Assembly (NCBI GenBank): GCA_001295775.1
Contig: LJIA01000010.1
Coordinates: 124,001 to 188,000 of the forward strand
Length of the DNA: 64,000 nt
DNA from: a beta proteobacterium AAP99
GTDB taxonomy: Bacteria > Pseudomonadota > Gammaproteobacteria > Burkholderiales > Burkholderiaceae_C
Direction: 5' to 3'
Positions 27,293-36,392 of this stretch are shown piece by piece. Below the pieces are notes generated by a model. It was not told where the DNA came from. It did not search any database and was given only the letters and a program-made list of their open reading frames with translations. Numbering within the stretch: position 1 is the first letter of the stretch; each line of letters opens with the position of its first letter. The position numbers and the translations under genes were made by a program.

Positions 27293-30014
27293 GGATAAGA
27301 CCCTGCTCCTTGTAGACGGCTCGAGCTACCTGTATCGCGCGTTCCATGCCATGCCGGATCTGCGCAACAAGGCCGGCGAGCCTACGGGGGCGCTGTACGG
27401 CATCATCAACATGCTCAAGCGCCTTCGGGCAGATTACCCCAGCGCCACCCATTTGGCCTGCGTGTTCGACGCCAAGGGCAAGACCTTCCGCGACGATCTG
27501 TACCCGGAGTACAAGGCCAACCGTCCCAGCATGCCGGAAGACCTGCGCGCCCAGATCGAGCCCATCCATGAGGCCGTTGGCGCCCTGGGCTGGCCGGTGC
27601 TCGCCATCGAAGGGGTCGAAGCCGACGACGTGATCGCCACCTGTGCCCACCAGGCCACGCAGGCGGGTTGGAAGACGATCGTCTCCACCGGCGACAAGGA
27701 TCTGGCTCAGCTGGTCGACGATCATGTGACGCTCGTGAACACGATGAGCAATGAGAAGCTCGATCGCATGGGTGTCATCGCCAAGTTCGGTGTGCCGCCG
27801 GAGCGCATCGTGGACTACCTTGCGCTGATCGGCGACAGCGTCGACAACGTGCCGGGCGTGGACAAGTGCGGCCCCAAGACGGCGGTCAAGTGGCTGACCG
27901 AATATGGCACGCTGGACGCCATCATTGCCAAGGCCGAGGCTATCAAGGGCGTGGTAGGTGAGAACCTGCGCAAGGCCCTGCCGCTGTTTCCGATGACGCG
28001 CGAACTGCTGACGGTCAAGCGGGACGTCACCGGCATGGTGGGTATCGATGGTCTGGACGCCATGCCGGTCGACCTCGAGGCGCTCGCGGCGCTGTCGGAC
28101 CGCTATGGTCTTCGCAGCCTGCTGCGTGAACTCACCGGCGATGCACAGGCGATTCCCAAAGGCGACGCTCGTGTTCAGCAAGATGAACCCGCAGCCGGGC
28201 TGGGCAGGGCTGATTCGCGCTATGAGGCCGTCCTTACCTGGGAGGCCTTCGAAACCTGGTTTGTACGCGTCCGGTCGGCTGATCTGGTGAGTGTGGATAC
28301 GGAAACCACCAGCATCGAGGAAATGCAGGCCCGGCTGGTGGGCATCAGCCTTTGTGTGGAGGCTGGGCACGCCTGCTACATCCCGCTGGCGCATCGCTAT
28401 CCGGATGCACCGGAGCAGCTGCCGCTTCTCGAGGTGCTTGCGCGCCTGAAGCCCTGGCTTGAAGATGCCGCGCGCCCCAAGTTGTTGCAGCACGCCAAGT
28501 ACGACATGCATGTGCTGGCCAACCACGGGGTTGCACTGGCCGGTGTGGTGCACGACACCATGCTCGCCAGCTATGTGCTGGAGAGCCACAAGAGCAGCAG
28601 CCTCGATGCGCTGGCCGAGCGCTGGCTCTCGCGCAAGGGCCTCACCTATGAGGAGGTGTGCGGCAAGGGGGTCAATCAGATCGGGTTCGATGAAGTCAGC
28701 GTCGAGCGAGCCACCGAGTACAGCGCCGAAGACGCCGACCTCACTCTGCAGGTCCACCAGCGCCTGTGGCCGCGCATCCAGGCCGACTCCGGGCTCGCAC
28801 GCATCTATGCCTTGGAGCTGGCCTGCCAGCCGGTGCTGTTCGAGATCGAGCGCACCGGCGTGAGCATCGATGCGCAGCGTCTTTCAGACCACAGCCATGC
28901 CATGGGCGTGCAGATGATGGCTTTGGAGCAGCAGGCCTACGAGCAGGCCGGCCAGCCGTTCAATCTGAACAGCCCGAAGCAGTTGGGCGAGCTGTTCTTC
29001 GACAAGCTCAAGCTGCCGGTCGTGAAGAAGACCGCGACCGGTGCCCCGAGCACGGACGAGGAGGTGCTCACCAAGCTGGCCGAGGACTTTCCTCTGCCCA
29101 AGGTGATTCTCGAGTACCGCGGTCTGGCAAAGCTCAAGAGCACGTATGCCGACAAGCTGCCCAAGATGATCCACCCGGCCACGGGCCGGGTGCACACGCA
29201 CTATGCCCAGGCCGCTGTGGTCACAGGCCGCCTGTCCAGCAGCGATCCGAACCTGCAAAACATTCCGGTGCGCACAGCCGAAGGGCGCAAGATCCGCGAG
29301 GCCTTCGTGGCGCCGGCGGGCAAGCGCATCATCAGTGCCGACTACTCGCAGATCGAGCTGCGCATCATGGCGCATATCTCCGGTGATGCCTCCCTGAAGC
29401 GCGCCTTTGCCGAGGGGGAGGACGTGCACCGCGCCACGGCCAGCGAGATCTTCGGCGTGGCGCGCGATTCGGTGACGAGCGAGCAGCGCCGATATGCGAA
29501 GGTCATCAACTTCGGACTGATCTACGGCATGAGCGCGTTCGGCCTCGCGTCCAACCTCGGTATCGAGCGCGACGCGGCCAAGCATTACATCGACACCTAC
29601 TTCGCTCGCTACCCGGGGGTGGCGGCCTACATGGAGCGCACCCGCATCGAGGCCAAGCAGCACGGCTACGTGCAGACTGCGTTTGGCCGACGCCTCTGGT
29701 TGCCCGAGATCAACAGCCCCAACGGTCCGCGCCGCCAAGGCGCCGAGCGCGCGGCCATCAACGCGCCCATGCAAGGCACCGCGGCGGACCTGATCAAGAT
29801 GGCCATGGTCGACATCTCGGCGTGGCTGCATCGCGACGGGCTGCAAAGCCGCATGGTGATGCAGGTGCACGATGAACTGGTGCTTGAAGTCCCAGACGCG
29901 GAACTGGCACTGATGAAGACGCAGGTACCGCAACGCATGGCCAGCGTTGCCGTACTGGACGTGCCTCTGCTGGCCGAGGTGGGCGAGGGCAGCAACTGGG
30001 AAGAAGCGCACTAG
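27291..30014 (+). CDS. polA: DNA polymerase I
   Basis: 907 residues, all three domains. Residues 1-290 are the 5'-nuclease (MDKTLLLVDGSSYLYRAFHA, VEADDVIATCAH, STGDKDLAQLV, GDSVDNVPGV). Residues about 320-500 are the 3'-5' exonuclease with exo I Asp/Glu intact (VSVDTETTS) and YSAEDADLTLQVH late, so proofreading is probably active. The rest is the family A polymerase with DPNLQNIPVR, motif A SADYSQIELRIMAHIS, motif B RRYAKVINFGLIYGMSAFGL and motif C MQVHDELVLEVP. It fills gaps and removes RNA primers. The ATG at 27291 shares two bases with the divergent LOG-family start. A TAACAT at 27277-27282 could be a -10 for a leaderless transcript, but no good -35 is seen. Confidence 0.97.
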   Translation: MDKTLLLVDGSSYLYRAFHAMPDLRNKAGEPTGALYGIINMLKRLRADYPSATHLACVFDAKGKTFRDDLYPEYKANRPSMPEDLRAQIEPIHEAVGALGWPVLAIEGVEADDVIATCAHQATQAGWKTIVSTGDKDLAQLVDDHVTLVNTMSNEKLDRMGVIAKFGVPPERIVDYLALIGDSVDNVPGVDKCGPKTAVKWLTEYGTLDAIIAKAEAIKGVVGENLRKALPLFPMTRELLTVKRDVTGMVGIDGLDAMPVDLEALAALSDRYGLRSLLRELTGDAQAIPKGDARVQQDEPAAGLGRADSRYEAVLTWEAFETWFVRVRSADLVSVDTETTSIEEMQARLVGISLCVEAGHACYIPLAHRYPDAPEQLPLLEVLARLKPWLEDAARPKLLQHAKYDMHVLANHGVALAGVVHDTMLASYVLESHKSSSLDALAERWLSRKGLTYEEVCGKGVNQIGFDEVSVERATEYSAEDADLTLQVHQRLWPRIQADSGLARIYALELACQPVLFEIERTGVSIDAQRLSDHSHAMGVQMMALEQQAYEQAGQPFNLNSPKQLGELFFDKLKLPVVKKTATGAPSTDEEVLTKLAEDFPLPKVILEYRGLAKLKSTYADKLPKMIHPATGRVHTHYAQAAVVTGRLSSSDPNLQNIPVRTAEGRKIREAFVAPAGKRIISADYSQIELRIMAHISGDASLKRAFAEGEDVHRATASEIFGVARDSVTSEQRRYAKVINFGLIYGMSAFGLASNLGIERDAAKHYIDTYFARYPGVAAYMERTRIEAKQHGYVQTAFGRRLWLPEINSPNGPRRQGAERAAINAPMQGTAADLIKMAMVDISAWLHRDGLQSRMVMQVHDELVLEVPDAELALMKTQVPQRMASVAVLDVPLLAEVGEGSNWEEAH

Positions 30015-30074
30015 CGCCCACGGAATCGATCGGAAGGCATGCCGCCTGAGCGCGGCGCAGAACACGGAGACCGC

Positions 30075-32132
30075 ATGAGCAAGCATCGCATCACTGTCGA
30101 AGACCTCTGGAAGATGGAGCGCATCGGCGCGCCCAGGCTGTCGCCGGACGGCGCCCAGGCCGTGGCGAGCGTCACGCGCTACGACATGGAAGGCAACAAG
30201 TCGGCAAGCTCACTGTGGCTGTTTTCCACCTTTGGCGGGGAACCGCGCAAGCTGACCGCCTGCGGCGAGAAGGATGGCGAGGCCGTCTGGAGCCCGCGCG
30301 GTGATCTCATCGCCTTCGTCGCCAAGCGCGAGCAGGAAGGCAAGAAGGATGACAGCGGCCAGCTCTACGTCATCGCACCGGATGGGGGCGAAGCCCGGCG
30401 CGTCACCGACTATGCGCCCGGCGTGTTTGGCATCAAGTGGTTCCCGGACGGCAAGCGCATTGCCTTTCTGTCCTGGGTCTGGCCAAACGAGAAGGGCGAC
30501 AAGGCTCAGGCCAAGGCGCACAAGGCCTTCAAGGATCGCAAGGAGAGCGCCTATGTCACGGAGGAGCACTGGTACCGCTACTGGGACCACAACCTGCCGA
30601 TGGGGCGGGCCATTCACCTGCACGTCGTGGATGTCACCACCGGCAAAGTCACGGATCTTTTCGAGGGCAGCACACTCGAAATCGGGCGCGCAGATGCTGG
30701 CGCTGCGGACTACGACATCAGCCCGGATGGCAAGCACATCGTCTTCAGTCACGATCCGCTGCATGTCAAGCGCATCCTGAACACCTACGCGCTTTCTCGC
30801 ATCGATGTGAAGACCCGCAAGGTCAGCACGCTGGTGCAGGACAAGGACTGGGACTTCCGCAATCCCGTGCATTCTGCGGATGGCAAGCAGCTCGCGGTGG
30901 TGGCATCGCACTCCGGCAAGCGCCATACGGCCCCTGCGCTGCTGGGTTTGGTCGATGCAGGCAGCGGCCGGTGGCAGACGCTGTCTGCCAAGTGGGACCG
31001 CGAGGTGGTGGGCGTGCCAGCCTGGAGCACCGAGGGCGACGCGCTGTATTGCATGGCCGAGGACCTGGGCCGCTGCCATCTCTGGCGCTTCGACCTGAAG
31101 ACCCGTACACCCAAGATCCTGGTGCAGGGCGGCTGGGTGCACGGCTTCTCGGTCAGCGCGGGGCAGCTCGTTTACACCGCCGACAGCATGGTGAATCCGG
31201 ATCGGCTGTACGTGCTGCAGGCCGATGGCAAGCCGCAGCGCATTGAGCGCTTCAATGACGCGCTGCTCAAACCCTTCAAGTTCGGTCCCTACGAAAGCGT
31301 GAGCTACAAGGGCGCGAAGATCGACGGCAAGCGCACCGACGCGCAGATGTGGGTGATCTACCCGCCGGGCTTTGATCCAAAGAAGAAGTACCCGCTGCTG
31401 CACAGCATCCACGGCGGCCCGCACACCGCGAGCGGCGACACCTTCCACTACCGCTGGAACAACCAGGTGTTTGCCAGCGGCAACGACACGCAGGACTACG
31501 TGGTGGTGTGCGTGAACTACCACGGCTCCACCAGCTTCGGCTTCGAGTTCAAGGACAGCATCACCCACCGCTGGGGCGAGCTGGAACTGCAGGACGTCGA
31601 GGCCGCGACCGACCACATGCTGGCCAAGCCCTACATCGACGCCATCCGCGTCTACGCAACGGGTGGCAGCTACGGCGGCTACATGGTGGCGTGGATGAAT
31701 GGCCACTGCAAGCCGGGCCGCTATCAGGCCTACGTCTGCCATGCGGGCTGCTACGACTGGGTCAGCATGTTCGCCAGCGACGGCGCGGAGTGGTTCAAGA
31801 AGGAGCTCGGCGCCTGGTACTGGGACGACATGGGTAAGGTGCACCAGCAAAGCCCGCATGCCTTCGCCAGGCACTTCAGCACGCCCACGCTGGTGATTCA
31901 TGGCCAGTTGGACTACCGCGTGCCGGATGCCCAGGGCCTGGCCTACTACAGCACCCTGAAGGCGCAGGAGATTGACTCGCGCCTCGTCTGGTTCCCCGAT
32001 GAGAACCACTGGATTCTCAAGCCGCGCAACAGCAAGCTCTGGTACGGCGAGTTCTTTGGTTGGCTGAGTCGCTACCCCGGCAAGAACGCGCCCAAGGGGA
32101 CAGGCACGAAGAAGGGCAGGGGCGCCAAGTGA
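30075..32132 (+). CDS. S9-family serine peptidase (prolyl-oligopeptidase fold)
   Basis: 685 residues. The N-terminal two-thirds is a beta-propeller (repeats such as SPDGAQAVASV, SPRGDLIAFVAK, FPDGKRIAFLSW, SPDGKHIVFSHD). The C-terminal alpha/beta hydrolase carries nucleophile Ser532 in GGSYGGYM, probable Asp613 in GQLDYRVPDAQG and His645 in DENHWI, with the oxyanion region HGGPHTASGD. It is of the acylaminoacyl-peptidase/DPP type and would cleave short peptides. No signal peptide is seen, so it is probably cytosolic. The ATG at 30075 follows GGAGA. Its TGA overlaps the GTG start of the mutarotase gene, an unusual operon partner. Confidence 0.93.
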   Translation: MSKHRITVEDLWKMERIGAPRLSPDGAQAVASVTRYDMEGNKSASSLWLFSTFGGEPRKLTACGEKDGEAVWSPRGDLIAFVAKREQEGKKDDSGQLYVIAPDGGEARRVTDYAPGVFGIKWFPDGKRIAFLSWVWPNEKGDKAQAKAHKAFKDRKESAYVTEEHWYRYWDHNLPMGRAIHLHVVDVTTGKVTDLFEGSTLEIGRADAGAADYDISPDGKHIVFSHDPLHVKRILNTYALSRIDVKTRKVSTLVQDKDWDFRNPVHSADGKQLAVVASHSGKRHTAPALLGLVDAGSGRWQTLSAKWDREVVGVPAWSTEGDALYCMAEDLGRCHLWRFDLKTRTPKILVQGGWVHGFSVSAGQLVYTADSMVNPDRLYVLQADGKPQRIERFNDALLKPFKFGPYESVSYKGAKIDGKRTDAQMWVIYPPGFDPKKKYPLLHSIHGGPHTASGDTFHYRWNNQVFASGNDTQDYVVVCVNYHGSTSFGFEFKDSITHRWGELELQDVEAATDHMLAKPYIDAIRVYATGGSYGGYMVAWMNGHCKPGRYQAYVCHAGCYDWVSMFASDGAEWFKKELGAWYWDDMGKVHQQSPHAFARHFSTPTLVIHGQLDYRVPDAQGLAYYSTLKAQEIDSRLVWFPDENHWILKPRNSKLWYGEFFGWLSRYPGKNAPKGTGTKKGRGAK

Positions 32133-32956
32133 TCGGCGGCAAGCTCTTCGACTTCAAGTTCAAGATGGCTGCGGTCGGCGCGGGCGCCGGCCTGCAGGGC
32201 ACGGCCCTGGGCGGCCAGATCATGGCCTGCCGCCTGCGCAACTACGGCGAGCTGTTCTACACCAGCCCCAAGGCCGTGTTTGATGGCAGCGCACCGATCC
32301 GCGGCGGCGTGCCGGTGCTCTTCCCGCAGTTTGCAGATGCCGGGCGCCTGCCCAAGCACGGGCTGGTGCGTACGCGCGAATGGACAGTCGCAGCCGGCAA
32401 CGACGACAGCGAGTTCCGCGCTGACTTCAAGCTCGGCCCCAATGCAGATCCGCGTTGGCCGGGGCAGGCCGAGATCACCGTGCTGGGCGAAGCGGACGAA
32501 GACAGTCTGGAGATCACGCTCACCATCAAGAACGTGGGCACGGACAGTGTCTGGTGGACGGGCGGACTGCATCCGTACTTTTCCACCACAGCGCTTACCG
32601 CCTCCTGGGTGGATGGCCTCTCCGGCCGCTGGATGACCGACCGCATTGCGCGCCGCAAGCTTGAGCTGCCCAAGGACACCCCGCTTGCCTTTGACGGCCG
32701 TGAGATCGAGGTGCTGGTGCACGACAGCGAAGATTTGACGCTGGTTCAGCCGGGTCGCACGCTTGAACTGTCTTCCGAAGGCTTTGCCGAGTGGATGATC
32801 TGGAATCCGGGCGAGGCAGGCGCCGCCAAGATCGGCGACCTGCCGCCGGAGGACTGGCAGCGCTTCGTCTGCGTGGAGCCGGTCTGCGTCAGCCGACCGA
32901 TCACCCTCGACCCGGGCGAGGAGTTCGAGGGGCGGCTGACGATCAGCGTGCTCTGA
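32129..32956 (+). CDS. D-hexose-6-phosphate mutarotase (aldose-1-epimerase family)
   Basis: 275 residues from a GTG at 32129 that overlaps the preceding stop (GTGA). Family features: GGVPVLFPQFADAGRLPKHGLVR with the substrate-binding His, LTIKNVGTDSVWWTGGLHPYF with a second active-site His, and the late Glu region FVCVEPVC, where the catalytic Glu lies. YeaD-type enzymes interconvert anomers of glucose-6-phosphate and related sugars. An upstream in-frame ATG at 32060 would extend into the S9 gene without family similarity. The coupling to an S9 peptidase is probably incidental. Confidence 0.9.
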   Translation: MIGGKLFDFKFKMAAVGAGAGLQGTALGGQIMACRLRNYGELFYTSPKAVFDGSAPIRGGVPVLFPQFADAGRLPKHGLVRTREWTVAAGNDDSEFRADFKLGPNADPRWPGQAEITVLGEADEDSLEITLTIKNVGTDSVWWTGGLHPYFSTTALTASWVDGLSGRWMTDRIARRKLELPKDTPLAFDGREIEVLVHDSEDLTLVQPGRTLELSSEGFAEWMIWNPGEAGAAKIGDLPPEDWQRFVCVEPVCVSRPITLDPGEEFEGRLTISVL

Positions 32957-32982
32957 GGCTCCGCTTCAGATGGGCCGCGCAA

Positions 32983-34077
32983 TCAGTCTGCGAAGTGCAC
33001 GGCAAAGATCGGCGGAAGATCGCGGCTCAATGCCGTCCAGTGCTCACCGGCGTCCTCACTGATCCATGCGCCGCCTGTGGTGGATCCGATCGCCAGTTGC
33101 TGGCCGTCTGGGGCCAGTGCCATGCCGTGGCGATAGACGAGGTGATAGGCGTGTGCGGACGGCAGACCAGCGCCGAAAGCCGTAAAGCTGCGGCCACCGT
33201 CATCCGTACGCGTAACGACCACGCGCCCGTCCACCGGGATGCGGAACTGGTCCTTCTGCGCGGGCACGAACCAGGCGCGCTGCGGGTCCTTCGGATCGGC
33301 CGCCACTGCGAACCCGAAGCTTGAAGGCTGCGCGTGCTGCTCCGTCCACGTGCGCCCGTCATCGGCGGAACGGTAGATGCCACAGTGATGCTGGCACCAA
33401 AGGACGTCAGGTTCTGCCGCACACCTGGAAATGCTGTGCGGGTCCTGCGAATTGGGGTCTTCCGCCAGCTCAGGCGGCATGAAGTCGGCGCGCAAGCCCC
33501 GGCCGCGCAGTTCCCAGGTGGCGCCGGCGTCTTCAGTGGCCCAGACGCCGCCGGAACTCACTGCCAGCACAAGCTTGCGTGCGTCCCTCGGGTCCACCAG
33601 CACGCTGTGGATGCCGGCGTGGTCATAGCCGCCGCCGCCCCACTGCAGCCGGCGCGGGTCCTGCCAGAGGCTCTCGATCAGCCGCCAGCTTGCGCCACCA
33701 TCGTTGCTGCGGAACAGGCCCGCCGGCAGACATCCTGCCCAGAGCACGCCGGGCTCGTTGCCGCCGCCTGCCGCGAGCGTCCAGATCATGTCGACCGTCC
33801 ACGGCGTGGCGTCATCGGCCAGGGGGCCGCTCTCGGGCTTGAGCGGAAAGGCGGGTGCGCTCAGCTCTGTCCAGCTGGCGCCGCGATCCGTACTGCGGCG
33901 CAGCTTCACGCCAAAGTGCCCCAGACGCAGGGCGGCGTACCAGCTGCGGTCGCGCGGGTCGACCAGCAGGTTGCTGAGCGCGTCGCCCGCGAAGTGAATG
34001 GCGGCATGGCGCCAGCCCGCGGCGCTGCGCTCGAAGACGATCAGGCCCTTGCGCGTGGCCAGAAGTACGGTGTTCAT
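32983..34077 (-). CDS. BNR/Asp-box repeat beta-propeller protein (exo-alpha-sialidase-like)
   Basis: 364 residues. Asp-box repeats (S-x-D-x-G-x-x-W type) recur about six times: RRSTDRGASW, RSNDGGASW, ATEDAGATW, RSADDGRTW, RTDDGGRSF and SEDAGEHW. The N-terminus MNTVLLATRKGLIVFER has no signal peptide, so it is probably cytosolic. Databases usually label such proteins exo-alpha-sialidase or WD40/YVTN-like, but sialidase catalytic residues are not evident, so enzyme activity is unproven. The metal-ligand-like CQHHCGIYRS is notable. The MoaD/ThiS-like gene lies 61 bases downstream... on the upstream side of its ATG, on the same strand and therefore transcribed first. Confidence 0.87.
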   Translation of the reverse strand: MNTVLLATRKGLIVFERSAAGWRHAAIHFAGDALSNLLVDPRDRSWYAALRLGHFGVKLRRSTDRGASWTELSAPAFPLKPESGPLADDATPWTVDMIWTLAAGGGNEPGVLWAGCLPAGLFRSNDGGASWRLIESLWQDPRRLQWGGGGYDHAGIHSVLVDPRDARKLVLAVSSGGVWATEDAGATWELRGRGLRADFMPPELAEDPNSQDPHSISRCAAEPDVLWCQHHCGIYRSADDGRTWTEQHAQPSSFGFAVAADPKDPQRAWFVPAQKDQFRIPVDGRVVVTRTDDGGRSFTAFGAGLPSAHAYHLVYRHGMALAPDGQQLAIGSTTGGAWISEDAGEHWTALSRDLPPIFAVHFAD

Positions 34078-34138
34078 CCTGCCTCCCTCTCGATCGGCTG
34101 TGCAGCGGGTTTGGGCGCCGCCGGCCGCTTGTATGGAT

Positions 34139-34408
34139 CTAGCCCCCGCTGAGCGCCTGGATCACCAGCACACGGTCGCCCGCGTCCAGGATCTGCCCGA
34201 GTTCGTCGCGCTTGCGCAGCAGGCTGCCATTGATGAATACGGCCACGTGCTTGCGGACCGCACCCTGTTCATCAAATACGTACGGCGCGAGCGTCGGCGC
34301 AGCCTGCAAGGCAGCGTGCAGGGCTTCACCGAGCGCCTGGGGGCTCACGTGCTGCAAGGGGCAGTCCACGTGGCGGCGCAGGCTGGGTGCGAACTCGACG
34401 GTCACCAT
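34139..34408 (-). CDS. MoaD/ThiS-family ubiquitin-like protein
   Basis: 89 residues with a beta-grasp pattern: MVTVEFAPSLRRHVDC at the start, VAVFINGSLLRKRDELGQILDAGDRVLVIQALSGG at the end. The terminal Gly-Gly is what sulfur-carrier and pupyl-like conjugating proteins need for adenylation. No MoaE, ThiG or E1-like partner is in the window; its only operon neighbour is the BNR-repeat protein downstream. That pairing suggests it carries sulfur for, or is attached to, that protein or its product, but this is inference. The start ATG 34408 is clear; the ribosome-binding site is weak. Confidence 0.85.
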   Translation of the reverse strand: MVTVEFAPSLRRHVDCPLQHVSPQALGEALHAALQAAPTLAPYVFDEQGAVRKHVAVFINGSLLRKRDELGQILDAGDRVLVIQALSGG

Positions 34409-34486
34409 TTGCGAAGTCTAGGAGTGGATGCACGCAATGGGTATGCGGTGCCTCGGGCTTCACCGGCTGCACTGGCCGCGCCCACA

Positions 34487-34502
34487 GACCAGCGCGCTGG
34501 TC
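34487..34502. promoter_or_regulatory. 16-base perfect palindrome upstream of dienelactone hydrolase gene
   Basis: GACCAGCGCGCTGGTC is a perfect palindrome in the 186-base region between divergent MoaD-like and dienelactone hydrolase genes. Further on, TGCCTG (from 34525) and CAGGCA repeat inverted across 9 bases. Both could bind a dimeric regulator, though none is encoded nearby. Confidence 0.35.
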
Positions 34503-34594
34503 AGGCATTAAGCCCCGAAATAAGCTGCCTGCTTGACCATCAGGCATGACCGGAGCGCTGCGTTCAGGTTGGCCGATTCATCGAGGAGTCTGAA

Positions 34595-35473
34595 ATGGAT
34601 CTCGTGAAGGACTATGACGCACTGCGCCCCGAACTGAAGCTCTCGCGCCGCGGGTTCGTCGGCACCGCCGCCGGAATCGGGTTTGCCGCAGCGACCCTGC
34701 CTGTATCCGCGCAGACGATGATCACCACGGACTCGCACGGCCTGGAAACGGGTTGGACGAAGGTGAAGGTCGGCGCGGCCGAGCTGCCGATCTATGTGGC
34801 CAAGCCCGCGGGCAAGAAGGGTCTGCCGGTGGTGCTGGTGGTGCAGGAGATCTTCGGTGTGCATGAGCACATCGCGGACGTGGCGCGCCGCTTTGCCAAG
34901 CAGGGCTATCTGGCCATTGCCCCGGAGCTGTTTTTCCGTCAGGGCGATGCCAAGACCTACACCGACATCGCCAAGCTGATCAGCGACATCGTCAGCAAGG
35001 TGCCGGATGCACAGGTCATGAGCGACCTGGATGCCGTGGCCGCCTGGGCGCGCGCTGGCGACGGTAGTGACAAGCTCGCCGTGACGGGCTTCTGCTGGGG
35101 CGGACGCATCACCTGGATGTACACGGCCCACAGCAAGGCGGTGAAGGCCGGTGTGGCCTGGTACGGCCGGCTGGTGGGTCAAGGCAGCCCCAACACGCCG
35201 CGTCACCCGCTGGACGTGGTGGCCGAGCTGAACGCGCCGGTGCTCGGCCTGTATGGCGAGGCCGATACCGGCATTCCCATGGACACGGTCTGGAAGATGG
35301 AGGACGCCTTGAAAACCTCGGCCAACCCCGCTGCCAAGGCGAGCCAGTTCAAGGTCTATGACCAGGCACCGCACGCCTTTCATGCGGACTACCGGCCCAG
35401 CTACCGCAAGGACGCCGCCGAGGACGGCTGGAAGCGCTGCCTCGCCTGGTTCAAAGCGCACGGCGTGGTCTGA
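34595..35473 (+). CDS. Dienelactone hydrolase family protein, Tat-exported
   Basis: 292 residues. A twin-arginine signal (LSRRGFVGTAAGIGFAAATLPVSA) indicates export to the periplasm. The alpha/beta hydrolase core has the dienelactone-hydrolase nucleophile Cys in TGFCWGG, Asp in GEADTGIP and His in APHAFHADYRP. Family members hydrolyse dienelactones in chlorocatechol breakdown, but many are general hydrolases. The exported location and the lack of aromatic-degradation neighbours argue for another ester or lactone substrate. The ATG at 34595 has GAGGAG 9 bases upstream. Confidence 0.93.
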   Translation: MDLVKDYDALRPELKLSRRGFVGTAAGIGFAAATLPVSAQTMITTDSHGLETGWTKVKVGAAELPIYVAKPAGKKGLPVVLVVQEIFGVHEHIADVARRFAKQGYLAIAPELFFRQGDAKTYTDIAKLISDIVSKVPDAQVMSDLDAVAAWARAGDGSDKLAVTGFCWGGRITWMYTAHSKAVKAGVAWYGRLVGQGSPNTPRHPLDVVAELNAPVLGLYGEADTGIPMDTVWKMEDALKTSANPAAKASQFKVYDQAPHAFHADYRPSYRKDAAEDGWKRCLAWFKAHGVV

Positions 35474-35486
35474 GTCGGCACCACCG

Positions 35487-35504
35487 GCCCCCGAGGCCGG
35501 GGGC
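35487..35504 (+). terminator. Hairpin after dienelactone hydrolase gene
   Basis: GCCCCC (35487-35492), loop GAGGCC, GGGGGC (35499-35504); begins 13 bases past the stop. The U-tract is weak (CTTTTCT about 7 bases downstream), but the stem is strong. Confidence 0.55.
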
Positions 35505-35538
35505 TTGACAGCTTTTCTATACTTTCTGCATTGCTTGA

Positions 35539-35566
35539 AGCGCGCTGCTCACCCGGCGCGCTTTTT
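35539..35566 (+). terminator. Rho-independent terminator
   Basis: Perfect stem AGCGCGC (35539-35545) with GCGCGCT (35556-35562) followed by TTTTT; 66 bases past the dienelactone hydrolase stop and 44 before the ZIP gene. It is a better terminator than the preceding hairpin and probably isolates the two genes. Confidence 0.75.
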
Positions 35567-35609
35567 GTTTCGTTGATCGCCCCGGCTCGCCGGCTCCCAC
35601 TGAAGCAAC

Positions 35610-36392
35610 ATGTCCACCCTGTCCGCCATCATTCTGGCCACCCTTGCGTCCGGCGCGCTGAGTATGGCGTTGGCCGGTCTGATCGCCTACACCATGCTGG
35701 GCAAGGTGGTGGAACGCATGGTGAGCTTTGCCATCGGGGTGCTGCTGGCCGCGGCGCTGCTGCACCTGATCCCGGAAGCCACGCAGAGCCAGGCGGATGT
35801 GCACCATCTGTTTGCCGTGCTGCTGGGGGGCATCTTCCTGTTCTTCATGCTGCAGAAGACCATGCTCCTGCGGCACAGCCACCATCACGAGCACGACGGC
35901 CATCACCATGACCACGGCTTCAACGCTCGTGAGGCCGGCCCCGGCGGCTATCTGATCCTCATCGGCGACGGTCTGCACAACTTCTGCGACGGCATCCTGA
36001 TCGCCGCAGCCTTCCTGATCGACTGGAAGCTGGGCATGCTCACGGCGCTGTCGATTGCCGCGCACGAAATCCCGCAGGAAATCGGCGACTTCATGATCCT
36101 GCTCTCGAACGGCTTCTCCAAGACTCGGGCCTTTGCCTTCAACATGCTCGTGAGCATGATGAGCGTGGCCGGCGGCGTCGCGGGCTATTTCCTGCTGGAT
36201 ACCGCCCAGGAGGCGCTGCCCTACGTGATCATGCTGGCCGCCTCGAGCTTCATCTACATCGCCATGAGCGACCTGATTCCCTTTGTGAACCGCTCAAGCC
36301 GTGAGCGCGGCTACTTTGCCGATGTCGCGCTGATGGGGCTGGGAGTTGCCTTCATCGTGGGCGCGCACATGTTGGTGCCGCACGCGCACTGA
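35610..36392 (+). CDS. ZIP-family divalent metal transporter
   Basis: 260 residues with about eight transmembrane helices. The cytosolic loop between helices 3 and 4 is His-rich (RHSHHHEHDGHHHDHGF), typical for zinc-binding loops in ZIP proteins. Transport-site motifs are DGLHNFCDGI in helix 4 and AAHEIPQEIGDF in helix 5, matching the family's HNxxDG and HExPxE patterns. ZIPs import Zn2+ or other divalent metals into the cytosol. The ATG at 35610 follows a terminator, so the gene has its own promoter. No Zur-like site is evident. Confidence 0.95.
   Translation: MSTLSAIILATLASGALSMALAGLIAYTMLGKVVERMVSFAIGVLLAAALLHLIPEATQSQADVHHLFAVLLGGIFLFFMLQKTMLLRHSHHHEHDGHHHDHGFNAREAGPGGYLILIGDGLHNFCDGILIAAAFLIDWKLGMLTALSIAAHEIPQEIGDFMILLSNGFSKTRAFAFNMLVSMMSVAGGVAGYFLLDTAQEALPYVIMLAASSFIYIAMSDLIPFVNRSSRERGYFADVALMGLGVAFIVGAHMLVPHAH

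Noticed and set aside
34120-34145. Possible degenerate REP copy (CCGCTTGTATGGATC)
   Set aside because: Only the tag resembles the family; no hairpin follows.
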